Assembly (NCBI RefSeq): GCF_945859705.1
Contig: NC_079134.1
Location: forward strand, 26,011,636-26,075,635
Reading direction: 5' to 3'
DNA from: Episyrphus balteatus
Taxonomy: Eukaryota; Arthropoda; Insecta; Diptera; Syrphidae
DNA: 64,000 bases
Within the stretch, counting starts at the first letter, position 1, and every line of letters starts with the position of its first letter. A program made the position numbers and the translations under genes. Shown piece by piece: positions 46,664 through 58,730 of the stretch. Below the pieces are notes generated by a model. It did not search any database. It was given only the letters and a program-made list of their open reading frames with translations, and was not told where the DNA came from.

Positions 46664-47407
46664 CACCGAAAAAAAAAACCAATATCAATTTAATATTTTT
46701 TAAATATCAGTCAAAAATGCTCTATAAAATGTGTTTTTTGATATTTAAAATATTAAAACAATATTTTTATTATCAGGATGACATTAAAATATCACATTTT
46801 GGAATTTTTTTTTTTTGATATTTTATTATCATTTTTTCATATCAATTTCTCATTCCAAATTATTGAAACATATTAAACAAAAAATTCTTAATGTGTACTA
46901 ATTTAAAGGCGCTTTGTGTTTTTTCGAAGTAAAATGTATGATTTACTGAGAAAATTTGATCGGCAATAAGATTTTACTTCACATAGTTTGGGAGAAAATG
47001 ACAAAAAAAAATATTATATCACCTATAATAGAAAAAATAATATCACCACTATTTTGTAAAGAATACTGACTTTCAGCTATGTTTTGAAAAAAGAAAGAAA
47101 ATACTTCAAATAATAAAAAAGAAAAAGAAAGAAAAAGGTTTCATTCATACACTACAACGTAAAATGTAGTCAACATTGATACTTTAATTGTCAAAGTGAA
47201 ATTTTCACCATCCACTTAAACTTAAAAAAATATCAAAATGATATTTTAACTGTTAAAGTAAAATTTTCACTATCTACCTAAAATTAAAAAATGTCAAAAT
47301 GATATGATAAAATATCAAAATTCATATTTTAATAAAATTGTTGGACGACTTTTGTCACTCAAAAATGTTAATTTGATAGCTGTTATTATCAAATATTTTT
47401 TTCGGTG
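46664..47407. mobile_element. CACCGAAA-type TIR element, copy 2, uninterrupted
   Basis: The ends are CACCGAAAAAAA and complement, with TA on both sides (46662-46663, 47408-47409). The 744-bp sequence matches the outer parts of 22277-24854 closely: AATGCTCTATAAAATGTG, the TTATTATCAGGATG area, and TGTTAATTTGATAGCTG. It serves as the reference for the family. There is no open frame. Confidence 0.85.
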
Positions 47408-47499
47408 TAGATGTTTGTGTAGACTTTTTAACTTAGTTTTACATGGTTCCCAAATTTTTTAAATGCGTTTTTCTCAAAACGATGCTTTCAAAGTTGGTA

Positions 47500-47990
47500 A
47501 GGAAAATTTCTCCTAAACGGCTTGAAATTTTCACACGATCTTCTTAGATACTTTCGCCAGGTAATGAACGAAGGAATAATTTTTTTTAACAATAATTCGA
47601 TTTTTAAGTCACTTTAAAGTGTAAATTTTGTTGGCATAAAACGATTTTTTTTTCTTTGGGAAGCCGCCAAATATTAAAATTTTGACTATTCCTTCGTTTT
47701 TGCCTTTCATCTATTCATCTATTGTAAAAACGAATCTTTTGTTTTTTATTTTTATTATGTTAAACAATTTGGATTAGAGATATCTTCACCTTTTTGTGGA
47801 GGTCCTCAAAAAATCTTCTACAAAAATAACGTATTTTTGTGAATATACATCCTAAATTCTTATTATACATTAAATTCGCTATATGTATATTTATTATATG
47901 TATTTATTTAATAAAAAGCCTTTTCACAAAAAATACTCGAAAAGGCACGATTTTTCGGACTTACAACTAGATAAATAACCCCTTAAATAT
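47500..47990. repeat. Degraded relative of the 17611-18206 palindrome
   Basis: Words shared with that element include AATGAACGAAGGAATA, CACTTTAAAGTG, GTGGAGGTCCTC and TCTTCTACAAAAATAACG, in the same order as its right half. No ends or target duplication could be placed. Confidence 0.6.
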
Positions 47991-47999
47991 TATTTGTCT

Positions 48000-48370
48000 A
48001 ATATTCTTCGAATTACTTACAATTTTGACTATTTTACCATACATTAGGTTCAATGTTATAGTTGACATAAATATTGTATGATCAAAAATTGTAAGAACTT
48101 TGACGAATATAAAAAAAAAATATTTAATGCTCACATTTTGCATTGATTTTTTTTTTGTCAGTGCAGAAAATTGTTTATTTGAAAGAATCTTATTTTTTGA
48201 TACCGACAAATTTTTTTTTATTTGCAATAAAAATTCTATTTTCAGTCCAAATACTTCTCAGTTGCAATAAGTTTTTTTTTGCCAATTTTTTTTTTATTTG
48301 CAATAACATATTTTTCAGTTGCAATACATTATTTTTTTTATTTGAAATATTTTTTTTTTATTTGTAATGG
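48000..48370. repeat. Dispersed repeat family B, partial copy
   Basis: It shares the ATACATTAGGTTCAATGTTA block and the TTATTTGCAATAA/CAGTTGCAATA words with 9121-9600. The poly-T rich units are repeated about five times. The 74-codon frame through it encodes mostly Phe and is not a gene. Confidence 0.55.
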
Positions 48371-50020
48371 AAAACAAATACATTTAAAAAAATGGTATTT
48401 TATGACATCCACCAAAAATTGCATCGCAGAAAATTTTTTCTTTCAATAATATGTATTTTCTATATGATTAATACTTCTTTAGTAACAGCACCATCAAGTT
48501 TCTGAAACTTCCATTCAACCTATGACATTAACTCTACTCGTAGGATCAAAACAAAAATACAACGATGTCCAACAACATTTTTTCTGAATTTTCATTTTCA
48601 AGGACAGCTCTCGCTGGTGACTTTAAAATTATTCACTTTAAAGCACAATTTTTTTATTTTTATTTTTAGATCTTTTTCCGCAAGGAGTAATTATGACGAA
48701 GTGTTTTGTGGATGCGAGGGATATTTAGAAAAAGATTTATTACTCTTCAGCTCATAAATCATTTAGCAAGAAACTCCTCAAAATCCATTGAGTTGCGAAA
48801 ATGTTATGCTACTCTTCCACTTGCTTCTTTGTGTTGTGTAAAAATATTTTGTTTTTTTTTCAACTTTGGATAGAGCAAAACACTTAGTCGACGCTATAAA
48901 AAAAAAAAAAATGAAGAAGACAAAATTGATTCTTGGTCTTTTGAAATTAATAAACATCATTAACCACTAAAACATCAGCGACTCTGATGTGCCACAACAT
49001 TATGGACCATTACAAGACCAGATATTCTTCAAAAAAGAAAAAAAGTCTTCAGCTGATGGTGTCGGAATAACCTACCCGCCCTCTATTAATAAAATAGAAC
49101 GCTAATGAGAAACCATTCAAAGAGGGCTTCAATTTATTTTGATTTATTTGCTTATGCACGCATGTTGCTTGTTCCATCACAGGCTAAACAGATAAGTTGT
49201 TTTTAAATTGCTTCCACTTCACAATCTGTGTGTAAAGAAATTTGTTGCACGTTGCATGATTAATCTTTGATCATATTGCTCTGCAGATCATATGAGTCAA
49301 TAATATTAAATTGATTTCACTTTATTTTTTGGCCTAGTAAGTTCAATTTTCATTAATTTCATTTTATTGAGTGGTTTTAGTTTAGGGCAGAAGATGTCAA
49401 AAAATCGACTCTCCCAATTGAGGTGTTAAAAAATATTTGAAAGCTTCAAATTCTATAAATGGTTTGAAAAATCATTAAAATCATTTCGAAAAAAAAAATC
49501 AAAAATACATCTGTGTCGCGATTTCTTTTTATTTAAATTGAATTGTCAACGAATTGAATTTGTCAATTGGGGAAAACCCACTTTTTATATCTTACTCTAA
49601 AGACTGTCAGGCCATCTGAACATCTGGACATTCATTTTAAAAAAAAGAGCATCATATGGTTGCAAATTGAAATTCTTTTTTGTCTGGAATATATTTTTAT
49701 GAGAATGCCAGACAAATGACGTCATACAGAATTTAGCAAACAGATGTTTTTTGTAAATCTTCTTAAGATTTCTTTCAATTGATTTTGTTGGGGTAGATTT
49801 TTAATTAAAGAAAACAAATTTTTTATTTAATGTTTTATGATGAGGATGAGGATTTGTCAACAAGATAAATAAAAAACAAAGAAATTGGGTTCATAACATT
49901 TAGAAAAGAAACTTGATAGTGCAGTTTTAAATTTGAATTAATTTTAGTACGTAGACTTAAAAAAAGGGGTAGGCAGGCAGCTTCAACTTCTTCTTTTTTG
50001 CAAGGTTTTAAATACTCGAA
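48371..50020. other. AT-rich DNA, no gene recognised
   Basis: No clear element was seen. The region 48960-49270 is of more mixed composition but I found no splice-bounded open frame. Confidence 0.5.
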
Positions 50021-50025
50021 AATTT

Positions 50026-51704
50026 TAAGAAAAAAAAATTCCAAAATCGTTAGAGCCGTTTTTAAAAAAAAAATAATTTTTTATATAATAACACTGGCCA
50101 ACAAGGTTTTTGTTACAGACACCAAGATATACTTTTCTATAGGTTTTTTGGGTGCTGAGCTCGAATCCGAAGTCAGAACAATTCTATCACATCACGTTTT
50201 TGAGATAATCCTGTTAGAAAATCGAAAATGCCGCTTTTTACCAATTTTCGAGATTATTTCTTAGCTTTTGGTTATTTGTTTTAAATAAATTTGTAACGGT
50301 TTCTAATAGAATTAAATCTTGTCTTTCTAAATCCGTTTAAATCTTTTAAAAATCTCTTTTCTTCTTTGAGAAATCTGAAATTGAAATCAACGTGTTTGGT
50401 ATATCTCATGTTTATTTACTTTTAATAGCGAATCTCGAAAAGTTCTTTGCCAATCGCTTTCAAATTTTGACATAACGTTCCATTTAGAATCTTGAAAGTT
50501 TTTATATTTGCGAAGGTGGTGAATCGCGGTGAGATACATCAAAGCGTGACCGTGTCAGATAGTTATTCTAAATAATTACTAGTGAGAAAAATATAATTTT
50601 TTTTTGTTAAAAACAAGATAAGAACTTACTGAAATGTAAATGAAACGTTGTGTCAAAATTTGAAAGCAATTGGCAAAGAACATTTCGAGATTCGCTATTA
50701 AAAGCAAATAAACATGAGATATACCAAACACGTAGATTTCAATTTCAGATTTCTCAAAGAAGAAAAGAGATATTTAAAAGATTTAAACGGATTGAGAAAG
50801 ACAAGATTTAGTCATATTAGAAACCGTTACAAATTTATTTAAAACGAATAACCAAAAGCTAAGAAATAATCTCGAAAACTGGTAAAAAGCGGCATTTTCG
50901 ATTTTCTAACGGGATTATCTCAAAAACTTGATGTGATAGAATTTTTTTGATTTCGGATTCGAGCTCAGCACACCAAAATCCTATAGAAAAGTATACCTTG
51001 GTTTCTGTAACAAAAAAAAAAGTTTAATTTTGTTGACCAGTGTAATTTAATAAATAATTTTATATTTATTTTCTAACATTTTTCAAAAAAAAAAATTGGT
51101 ATGCCATTTTGAAGACATAATTAATTTACACATAAAACGGAATTTAAAAATTTTTCACAAACCCGTTTTCAAAAAATTGATTTTTCAAAAAATAATTTTG
51201 AAATATTTTTTAAAAATTCAAAAATGTGTTTTTTGAAAATTTTCTAAAATTTGAATATTACATTTCCTTAAACGATTTTGTATAAAAATTTCGTTGAAAT
51301 CAGGTTAGTCTTGTACGAGATATTCATAAATCAAAAAAAACCGTTCTATGACAGGTACCGTTAATAACGGTATAAAATATATTTTTTTTTATTTCTTATG
51401 TGTACACACAAGAATTTTGATCAAAATCGTTAAATCCGCTTTTCAAAAAAAATTAACTTTTCTATTTCCGTTATATGACGTTAGTTTTGGTCCTAAAAAA
51501 AATTCAATTTGTCCCCTAGGGTATCACCCAAAACTGTTAACTACCAAGTTTGAACAAAATCAATCCACTAGTTTAGGCTCTAGCTCGAGGTACATACAGA
51601 CAGACAGAATTGCCGGATCCACTTTTTTGGCATTCTCCATCATCGTAATGTCATGTAAAATTGTTATCTCGAGTTCGATTTTTTTTTACGAATCATAAAC
51701 TTGT
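50026..51704 (+). repeat. Dispersed repeat family A, copy 3 (interrupted)
   Basis: It starts near AAAATCGTTAGAGCCGTTTT, is split by the inverted-repeat element at 50092-51042, and resumes to the conserved block at about 51590-51700 (AGACAGACAGAATTGCCGG, CTCCATCATCGTAATG). The 116-codon open frame at 51348-51698 runs through this repeat and is therefore not counted as a gene. Confidence 0.65.
50092..51042. mobile_element. Palindromic element with CACTGG(C/T)CAACAA ends, TAA duplication
   Basis: The left end CACTGGCCAACAAGG is matched by TTGTTGACCAGTG on the right. TAA lies on both sides (50089-50091, 51043-51045), a PIF/Harbinger-type duplication. The arms continue as a near-complete palindrome: CTGAGCTCGAATCCGAA on the left, TTCGGATTCGAGCTCAG on the right, centre about 50567. 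It splits family A copy 3, which gives an independent check of the insertion. There is no transposase. Confidence 0.8.
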
Positions 51705-51712
51705 CCTATATT

Positions 51713-52219
51713 TACGGTGACCATCCGTCCCGGGTTTACCCGGGTTTTTTAAGAAACCCGCGACGTATAAGTGTCCCGTATTTTGTTATTTGTCCCGTAT
51801 TTCCACATTCACTGGTTTTGTATTCAAAATTTTAAATATTTTGTACGGAAAAATAATTTTTTTCTAATTTTTCGAATTAGTTAGTTCCACCTTAAAATTC
51901 CAGTTAAAATGCAACGAACGAAAAAGTTTTTTTTTTTCGAGGATAGAACCCAGCTAAATTTCAAAACTTTTAAGGACATATTCAAAATTAAAAAATTAAA
52001 TTAAAATGCTAAGAAAACAGTTCTCACAATTTTGATTACCTAAAAAAATGTTTTTTAGAAGTTATTAACAGTACCTATTATAAAACAGTTTTCTTGATTT
52101 CTGACTCATGAAAACTCATTTCATTATATTTTTATTTTTTGAAAAAACAATGTGTTCAAAACGATCCAACAAATTTTTTATTTGACCCGGGTTTAGCTCC
52201 TAGAAATATGGTCACCGTA
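51713..52219. mobile_element. Short hAT-type element, 8-bp duplication
   Basis: The ends are TACGGTGACCAT and ATGGTCACCGTA, followed inward by GTCCCGGGTTTACCCGGG and ACCCGGGTTTAGC. The flanks CCTATATT (51705-51712) and CCTATAGT (52220-52227) agree in 7 of 8 bases, the length expected for hAT. A related degraded copy lies at about 62514-62890. There is no coding capacity. Confidence 0.85.
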
Positions 52220-52227
52220 CCTATAGT

Positions 52228-53440
52228 ACCTATATCGTAAGTAAAAAATGGGAAATTCTGTTTTCTATCTCTATCTTATACGAAATTGAAATGACACCAG
52301 GAAAAAATCGCTATAAAGAGAATTGGCGCTACAGTCGCCTTACAGATATGTGTATTCGATAGGCAAAAAATCTCTGAAAAAGGACTTTTTGGTTACTAAG
52401 TTAACAAAAATACATACATAACAATAAAAGTTGTTGAGTTATTGAGGAACAAGTGTTTACGAATTTGGGTGTTTTTTTTGCTTGGTTAAAGATGTAAGTC
52501 ACATTATATGCACGTTGTCTACATACACTGTGGCGTATACGTGTTATTTTTTGTTTGTATTATTTTATTTTATTTTTTTTTACTGCAAGTAAAAGAGTGG
52601 GGGGTAGAGAAAAAAATTGATCAAGCTAGAAATATGGCGAATCTGTTAAAAATTGTGAAACGGGAGATATAACGAGTTAAAGTAAATACGTTTCCATTGA
52701 ATCTTATGGTGAATATTTTTTTCGAACAGATGACAATTTTAATCGAAACACTTTTGGATCAAACTAATGAAAGACGTTCGTAGAGTCAAACCTTGCGCAG
52801 ATTTTGGCACTAGATTTGAATTTTTTTCTTTTTTTGACTTGGTCCATTTCAGCTGTGAAGCCTCAATGTGTTCAAGATGCAGGTTCAGGTTGTAAGACAC
52901 ATTTAAATGAAGGACTGTATTCTTCCATTGCTCCGAAATTAGATTTATGTAAGTCATAAAATTGAACTTTTAATAAATTCTGCCATCTTCAAAATTTTGA
53001 CACATGTTTCAAAACAAAAAAATTGGTATGCAATTGTAAAAAAAAGCGAGTAGAGAGAGTATAAAAACAGTTTTATTAGTGTCTACAACAATCCTTAAAA
53101 AAAAAAAAACTTGACTAAGCTAAGAATTCTGTTTAGATTTTAAAGATGTAGTGAAATTTTGAAATATACATACAACTTTGTAATCAATTCGAAATTTCAC
53201 ACAATTTCATTGTTTGAAAATTTTGAAAATCGTCAGCCAGACGCTCAAATATTGTAAATTAGGCATAACACAAACTCCATTCTCTTTGTGGATTTTTTTT
53301 TAGTAAATTTTTTAGATTATACGTTTACGTTTTGACCCTATAATGATAAAATAGAAACAGCAATATTCACAACGTTAACGTATAATCCTATAAAGTACCT
53401 AATTCAAGACCTGCTCATTGCAGTTCCGTCGTAACAATTT
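52228..53440. other. AT-rich DNA, no gene recognised
   Basis: A single short motif, CACTGTGGCGTATACG at 52528-52543, is shared in inverted orientation with 57271-57290 and with the hairpin at 61739-62130. Otherwise nothing was recognised; minus-strand frame 52739-52957 (72 codons) has no motif. Confidence 0.45.
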
Positions 53441-53445
53441 TTTTT

Positions 53446-53936
53446 GAAGTGAAAACTTCTTTAGTATCGTCGAGATTTGAAACAAGATGAAACGAAAACG
53501 CGACACGAACATTCAACTTGTTATAACTTTTTTGTTTTATACAGCTTTTATACAGCTTGAAATTTCGACATAGTTGGCTTTAAAAAATTCTTATTTTTTT
53601 TCTTGACATGGTAGAAATATGATTCATATAAAAGGTGAAATAACCTTTCAGATGATATAAAATTTTCTATAGGTTGTCATTTAAAAAAATATATTTAATG
53701 GTGTTAAAAGAGAAAAAAAGATTGATTTTTTTTTTTTTTGCTTTTTTGATGAAAAGTGATTTGGTTTGAAAAAAAACAAGCTCTTTTTGTAGATGTTGTA
53801 TAGACATGGACGATATAAATATTTTGAGCTGAAACAATAAGCTTTCAGATGATATAAAATTAATATAAGTTTTCATATAAAAAACATGTATTTAAAGGAT
53901 ATAGAATAAAAAATAGGGTGAATTGCACACATGACT
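53446..53936 (-). repeat. Dispersed repeat family C, partial copy
   Basis: It begins GAAGTGAAAACTTCTTTAGT and ends near GTGAATTGCACACATGAC, both matching ends of the copy at 22752-24612. It contains CATAGTTGGCTTTAAAAAAT in complement. It lacks the palindrome found at 23333-24421 and so shows the empty site. Confidence 0.6.
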
Positions 53937-53939
53937 TTT

Positions 53940-55350
53940 TTTTATGTTCTTTGACATAATTGTTTGCTCCATTTTTGGTCACTTTAAAATCCCCTAACTT
54001 TGCTGACTTTTTTTACTCTTCTCATTATAATATTTCCTAAGTGAGTACCTACCTACATTGTTTATAAATTTTATAGCAATTTTTTTTTTATATTTGAGTA
54101 AGCAGAAATTACCAAAAACACAAACTCTCTTTACTGTCACCTATTATATCTATCTGATCAACGATTTGGTTATTCACAATTCGACTTACTTAGCAAATAA
54201 AAGAATTAAATTTAAGCTTTCCGGAAATGCTATACATATACCAACCGAACCTGAAATAATCACAGACAAAAATCTCAGTCAAATCTGGCATTAGGAATCG
54301 GTTTTTATGCAAAAAATTCAAATATGTACATATTTTTGTGTTATACTCCGTTTTCATTTTTCTGCCTCAAAGGATACTTTTTTTTTATTCCATAATCCAT
54401 ATTCAAAAATTTTTTATCTGTGTGTGTTTGGGTGTATCTATGCTGACATTCCAGTTGAATTAATCCTAATTTGAGCATAAAATGGAACAAGAAAAAAAAA
54501 AAAAATGACAGCCCGTTAGAGTTTGAAGAAAACAAAAATTTTGGTTCTTTCAATTTTTTTTTTTTTGCTATTCACCAAGTAAATTATGCAAAATGTAAAT
54601 TCGTACTTTTTTTTCTTCCAAGCAAAAAAAAAAAAAAAGGACAATTTTGTAAAAAATAAATGACAATGACGAATATAACACGAATCTCAGTGTTATTTTA
54701 GTCGGAAAATATCAAGCAATAGGCATATAAAAAGCAAAGAGACAACACAGAAACACTTGAAAAAATGGCAACCAGATTTGAAACAAATGTACCAGATAAA
54801 TATTTGTTTGTTTGTTTCATCTACCATTGTCGTCGTTATGTTTAGGATTTAGCTAGCTACCGCTTGAACATAATAAAGGGTAACCCATTACTTCATAGAA
54901 AAAAGGGTTAATTTTCCGTTTTGTTTGAATTTTCCTACTTTTTTTTTTTTTGCTACTTTCTGGGGGATGCTGAATAAATTAGCTCACCCCAAGCTAAGAA
55001 TAAAATATTATGTGAATCCAAAAATGTTTTTCTTCGTTTTTGTTGTTTTTGGGGAAAAAAATTAGCCCCGAACTTTTATTTGGGTTTCCTGGTTACACAC
55101 AAAACGGTTAGGGAGCACCGGAGCACCAGAGCACACAAATATATGTACGGGGCATATCTTTTCCAATTTGTTTCTTATTTTGGCAAACGAAAATTACACA
55201 CACTACATAATTTAACAAGCCCTGTGGGTAGTTTCTGGTGACAGAGAGAAGCAAAAACATTATTTAAAATAGAAGTCTCAAGTAGGTATCTGATGGTCTT
55301 TAGATAGAAATTCCTGCAGAAGGAAGAGGACGAATAAAAAAAAAATTGTC
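53940..55350. other. Mostly unique AT-rich DNA with one coding-like frame
   Basis: The plus frame at 54058-54294 (78 codons) has a second half of mixed composition, ANKRIKFKLSGNAIHIPTEP and EIITDKNLSQIWH, ending at TAG. There is no clear acceptor and no recognised domain. It may be an exon or chance. A run of G/C-richer sequence lies at 55080-55150. Confidence 0.35.
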
Positions 55351-55370
55351 CCATTGCTAGGTTTTTTTAC

Positions 55371-55401
55371 GCGTACACACTTGAAGTTGCTGATGGTCCA
55401 T
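55371..55401 (-). CDS. Possible first coding exon (MDHQQLQVCT)
   Basis: On the minus strand GAAACATGG gives a good insect start context. The frame reads MDHQQLQVCT plus one base, then a donor-like GTAAAA. The sequence just upstream (minus strand; 55400-55480) is CAG-rich and GC-richer than its surroundings, as 5' untranslated regions of fly genes often are. The same area is open in two minus frames, so openness itself is weak evidence. No protein is recognised and the splice site is only moderate. Confidence 0.22.
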
Positions 55402-57295
55402 GTTTCCACCCCTCCCACGACTCTTATAGAAAGATTTACCGCCACCACTATTCCCAGCAGCAGCAGAATAAAAGCAGTCGCAGTGTTGCATAAAATGAAA
55501 AATGCAAAATTCTGCAAAATATAATTTCCCTAAGGACCAGCTAAAAAATAGTGGCAAGGGCAGTGAAAGTTTTTTTTTTTCTTTATTTAATTTCTTTTTT
55601 TTTTTGGTTTTTTTTTTGTATATTTTACATCGCACAGGACAATTTGAATCCCATGAGAAGGGATGATGGTTAGGTTTTGCGCTGGACCGCAAATAAATTT
55701 TATCCCAAATTGGTGTTGAAATTGGATACCGGTTCGGTCACTGGATATAAATTTTAGAAGGGGCTGCTGGGGCCATAGCGAATTTGGTTTGCAATCATGA
55801 TTGTGGTATTTTATAATTTCCGTGTGCTGGCCGTAAAAATTCACGATACACAGGTATAACCCTACATAGCATTGAATCACGGTAAGTATTGGTATAACAA
55901 AACGGATTGACCTAGTTAAAGGTTTTTAAAATGAAAATTCTGGAAGCAGACATGCTGTCTGGTTGTTGTTAAAAACAGCAGCAACAAAAAAAAAATAGAA
56001 TTTAATAAATTACTTCTATAACGTGGTAACTTTTACCACATTTAAATAATAAAACAAATCATTTTATTGATTTTAAATATAAAACTCATTTAAACGCAGT
56101 TTTTTTTAGTTTTTTCTTTTTTTTTTTTGTATTTTGTTGAACATTAGATAAATTTATTTAAATTGCAAATGTTTTCAAAAATGTATACCTACATATTATT
56201 TGAATTTTCTGTGAAGGATTTTTAGAAGGTATATCAAACAGAAATTTTAAACCATGACTCACTGACAGATTATTAAAACTATGCAGAAGTTCTCGTTATC
56301 GTTAGGTATACCTTGTAATTTTGCACGCATACAAAGAAATTAAATGCACCTCTGATGGTAAAGTTTTTATAAAAAAAAAAAAATAAGAAGAAATAATTAC
56401 AATTTAGTTTATAAAATAATATAAAATTTTGGGTGAATAAAATCATGTAGAAGTTACAAAAATCAATTTTTTTTTTGTTTAAACAAAAATCGTAAGTTTC
56501 ATGTTGTAGCTCTGAATTAAAACAGCTATGCTACATTGCAATCATACTACTTAAGAATAAAGAGATTTTTTTTGTTCAGGTATACCATGCCAATTACCAT
56601 GGTGGGACTTATACCACCCGTCTCGTTCGAAGTAGCTTAACGGAAAATAAAAGACATTCTTAAATATTTTCAAATGAAATCTTACGATGTTATTCTTGAA
56701 AGTTTTTATTGATATCTGTTGAGTTTAAAAAATATTCCCATAGTTTCGGACTTATTATTAAAAAATAGTGCATTTTTGGGCCCACCAGGGTGGCCAGACG
56801 CTTTGAAAAATTATAAATTCACATGGTTCTAATTTTGTTTTCATTTCAAAAGCAAGATGTTATTTTCATATTTTTTTCCATTTGTTTACTCGTAATTTGT
56901 ATACTTTATATTATTATTTATATCGCAAGTATAAGATTGGAGGCTTTAGAGCGCAGTAGGACCTTACAACCATTAAATGATGTCTCAATTATAAACGTCA
57001 CTATAACCACTATTTATTTATTTAAATAAAAATGAAATAATATTATTTATAGAGTAAAATAACTAATTAAATAATTATATTAAATCAAAATAACTTTTTA
57101 TAAAAACATTTTTAATTTCATTTAAAATTGAAAGACGCTTGATCAGTTTTAAAATTTTTAAGAGATAAGAAAATGGTCAAAAATATGATCTTCTTTGATT
57201 TATAATAAGTATATAATAAAAATTTTATACCTATTATCTCAGTTTTTTTTTTTTTTGTTCACAAAAAATGTTACGCATACGCCACAGTGAATTAT
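55402..57295. other. Mostly unique AT-rich DNA, no confirmed gene
   Basis: The plus frame 56823-57029 (68 codons) has a hydrophobic run followed by ASIRLEALERSRTLQPLND and a short tail. A possible acceptor (TTCATTTCAAAAG) lies at its start and AATAAA follows its stop. It resembles a last exon with a membrane segment, but the hydrophobic part is what T-rich sequence yields. The inverted motif ATACGCCACAGTG lies at 57278-57290. Confidence 0.35.
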
Positions 57296-57301
57296 TATTA
57301 A

Positions 57302-58726
57302 CCCTTTCGGACTCAGCGTTACTCTCATGTAAAACTTTTTAAAAATTCGTAAAAAATATTAAATTAAACAATTTTTTAGGTTACGATGGCTTAATTGAAA
57401 GATAATAATGCTTAGTTACTGGATTATTACAAAAAGTTAGTCAAATATCATACCTTTAATTTTTTTTTATCGAAAAGGGGACTGAAATTCACATTTTTAC
57501 TTGCGATATAGGTACTATATATCAAGTTATGCATTCGTACAAAAAAAAAGTTGAGATAACATTTTTCCATGACATTACGATGGTAGACAATGCCAAAAAA
57601 GTGGGTCCCGTAAGTCCGTCTGACTGTCTGTCTGTCTGTCAGTCTGTCTGTATAAGGAGCTACAGCCTAAACGGATGGACCGATTAATGTCAAACTTGGT
57701 ATGTAGCGTTATTTGGCGACTCTCCAGAGGGGTTTTTGGAATTAATTTTCTTTGACCAAAAATAACGGTACTTGTCATATACCGATTTAAGCAAAATTGA
57801 AATATCTCGAAAACGGCTTTAACGATTTTGTTCAAAAAATTCAAATGTTAGTTTTAAGCTAAGGTCTATCTTTCAGTGAAAAATTTTTTTTTTGAAAATC
57901 ATTATTAACGGTACCTGCCATACCTAGCACGGTTTTTTTCAAATCCGATTATCTCCGAAACTGCTTATTCGATTTCAACGAAACTTGTTGTGAAGAAGCA
58001 TTTATATAATTTAAATATAAACCAAAAATAAAATTTCCAAAAAAATAATTTTTGGATTTTTAAAAAAAATTTGAAAATTTTCGAAAAAGTTACATTGAAT
58101 TTTTTTGAAATTTTGTTTTTAGATATTGATTAGTGATTTCTACAAAATGGCATACCAATTTTATTTTAAAACTTTTTGTCCAAAAAATTATTTATAAAAA
58201 ATTAGTTTTTTTTTAAAAACGGCTCTAACGATTTTGAATTTTTTTTTTTTTTAATGCATGTTAATATATCAATCAAAACTGCATACTTGTTTTGGAGGGC
58301 AATTTAATTTTAGATTTTATTTTATTTTTTTAAAAAGCGAATTTTATTTTTTTTTCCAAATTTCTTTGTAAAAAGTCTTAAAAATTTAAGCAACTTTAAC
58401 TCTAAGAGCAAGTTTGTGGGACCCAGTCGTGCATTTTATTTTTTTTTTGCAAAAAAAAATTTTTTTATACATATATGGTCATAATTTTGAAAAAAAAACA
58501 TAAAAAATGTTAATGCAGAAAGTGTTTTGTTTTTTTGCTTAGAAGAAGTAGCATACATTATAGTTTCATAAAAAGTTATTTTCTCAGTTCTGCGACTTTT
58601 TTTGGTGGTCATAGGCATTGCATGTTAGTTCTATGTAACATGAGAAAAACACATTAGTTTTCCTATTTATGATTTTGGAAAATAACTTTTTTTAATATTG
58701 ATTTTCATAGCTTGGGTTCGAAAGGG
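57302..58726. mobile_element. piggyBac-type element, TTAA duplication, with a family A copy inside
   Basis: The left end CCCTTTCGGACTCAGCG and the right end (complement of CCCTTTCGAACCCAAGC) lie between two TTAA sites (57298-57301, 58727-58730). TTAA with CCC-starting ends is the piggyBac signature. Inside, 57541-58445 is a family A copy in inverted orientation, so the remaining element is only about 520 bp and is non-autonomous. Open frames are those of family A. Confidence 0.8.
57541..58445 (-). repeat. Dispersed repeat family A, copy 4 (inverted)
   Basis: It contains ATGACATTACGATGG, a CTGTCTGTCTGTC run at about 57625-57650, AAACGGATGGACCGATTAAT, and ends TAAGAGCAAGTTTGTGGGAC plus CCAGTCGTGCATTTT. 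The order matches copy 2 and is the reverse of copies 1 and 3. Confidence 0.7.
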
Positions 58727-58730
58727 TTAA

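Noticed and set aside
51348..51698. 116-codon plus-strand frame
   Set aside because: It lies wholly in dispersed repeat family A, other copies of which do not keep the frame.
55278..55692. Overlapping minus-strand frames, one starting with a signal-peptide-like stretch
   Set aside because: Two frames are open at once and both run into poly-A/poly-T tracts; only the short start-plus-donor candidate at 55371-55401 was kept, at low confidence.
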